DNA of 64,000 nt from Burkholderia diffusa. GTDB lineage: Bacteria > Pseudomonadota > Gammaproteobacteria > Burkholderiales > Burkholderiaceae. Positions 63,910 to 64,000 of this stretch are shown here, one piece after another. Below the pieces are notes generated by a model. The model saw only the letters and a program-made list of their open reading frames with translations, ran no database searches and was not told where the DNA came from. The position numbers and the translations under genes were made by a program. The DNA is taken from contig NZ_CP013363.1 in NCBI RefSeq assembly GCF_001718315.1, forward strand, positions 558,001 through 622,000, in the 5' to 3' direction. Positions within the stretch are counted from its first letter, which is position 1; each line of letters opens with the position of its first letter.

Positions 63910-64000
63910 GTATGCTGCCTGAATGTGTCGCGCGTGTTGAGTGCGTTCACGCCGGCGTCGCGTGTCGCATCGCCGCCACCGGGAAAACGCGCGGGGCGTG

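Overview
The window is a stretch of GC-rich (mid-60s percent by eye) betaproteobacterial chromosome. Gene content and order point to Burkholderia, most likely the Burkholderia cepacia complex: the xseB-ispA-dxs-folE2 block, tsaD, an rpsU-yqeY-dnaG-rpoD macromolecular-synthesis cluster, a thrB/DUF2782/polA neighbourhood, and an alpha-fimbrial (cable-pilus-type) locus. In sequenced Burkholderia these core genes sit on the second large replicon, so that is the probable origin. No insertion sequence, prophage, CRISPR array or rRNA gene is visible.

Layout. 1-9.6 kb: the start of an AraC-type regulator, an FKBP isomerase, a ferritin-like metal-dependent hydrolase, an orphan VpsR-type sigma-54 activator followed by almost 1 kb without a convincing gene, a basic amino-acid binding protein, an Xre-RES toxin-antitoxin pair, a PP2A-like phosphatase, a DUF1345 membrane protein and a methyltransferase. 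9.6-19.5 kb: a trehalohydrolase-like protein that seems to have lost its catalytic residues, a divergent ThiE/TenI protein, a CNNM/CorC transporter, a histidine kinase with a decayed ATPase domain, a DMT exporter, a LysR regulator, a tautomerase and a CYTH-CHAD protein. 18.6-22 kb: molybdate uptake (modE convergent with modABC) with a ModE-like operator. 22-31 kb: a PAP2 phosphatase, a PHB-depolymerase-like esterase with a PhaR-type site, a DUF3563 gene under a striking palindromic promoter, ohr/ohrR with two operators, a DUF2782-thrB-membrane protein operon, AMP nucleosidase and a LOG protein. 31-44.6 kb: polA, NDH-2, a Tat-exported dienelactone hydrolase, a mercaptopyruvate sulfurtransferase, a Rieske oxygenase, the isoprenoid/folate block and tsaD.

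44.7-56.8 kb is the main accessory region. It holds a class-5 (CS1/CFA-I, cable-pilus-like) chaperone-usher operon in the order chaperone, major pilin, usher, tip adhesin. A DJ-1/PfpI gene follows, then two paralogous LuxR-type response regulators and a divergent hybrid histidine kinase with pseudo-receiver, receiver and Hpt domains. This mirrors the known cblBACD-cblSTR arrangement. A palindromic motif (ATAAGAC-NN-GTC) occurs in the pilus operon leader and twice in the response-regulator promoter, suggesting a shared regulator. The locus is flanked by housekeeping genes: tsaD on one side and a BaiN-type flavoprotein then rpsU-yqeY-dnaG-rpoD on the other. The window ends with a CAU-anticodon tRNA gene behind rpoD.

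Several housekeeping promoters (tsaD, rpsU, rpoD and possibly polA) show an extended -10 (TG-N-TATAAT-like) with no clear -35. Rho-independent terminators are visible after the DUF3563 gene, amn, the Rieske oxygenase gene, dxs, folE2/tsaD, rpsU, rpoD and the tRNA.
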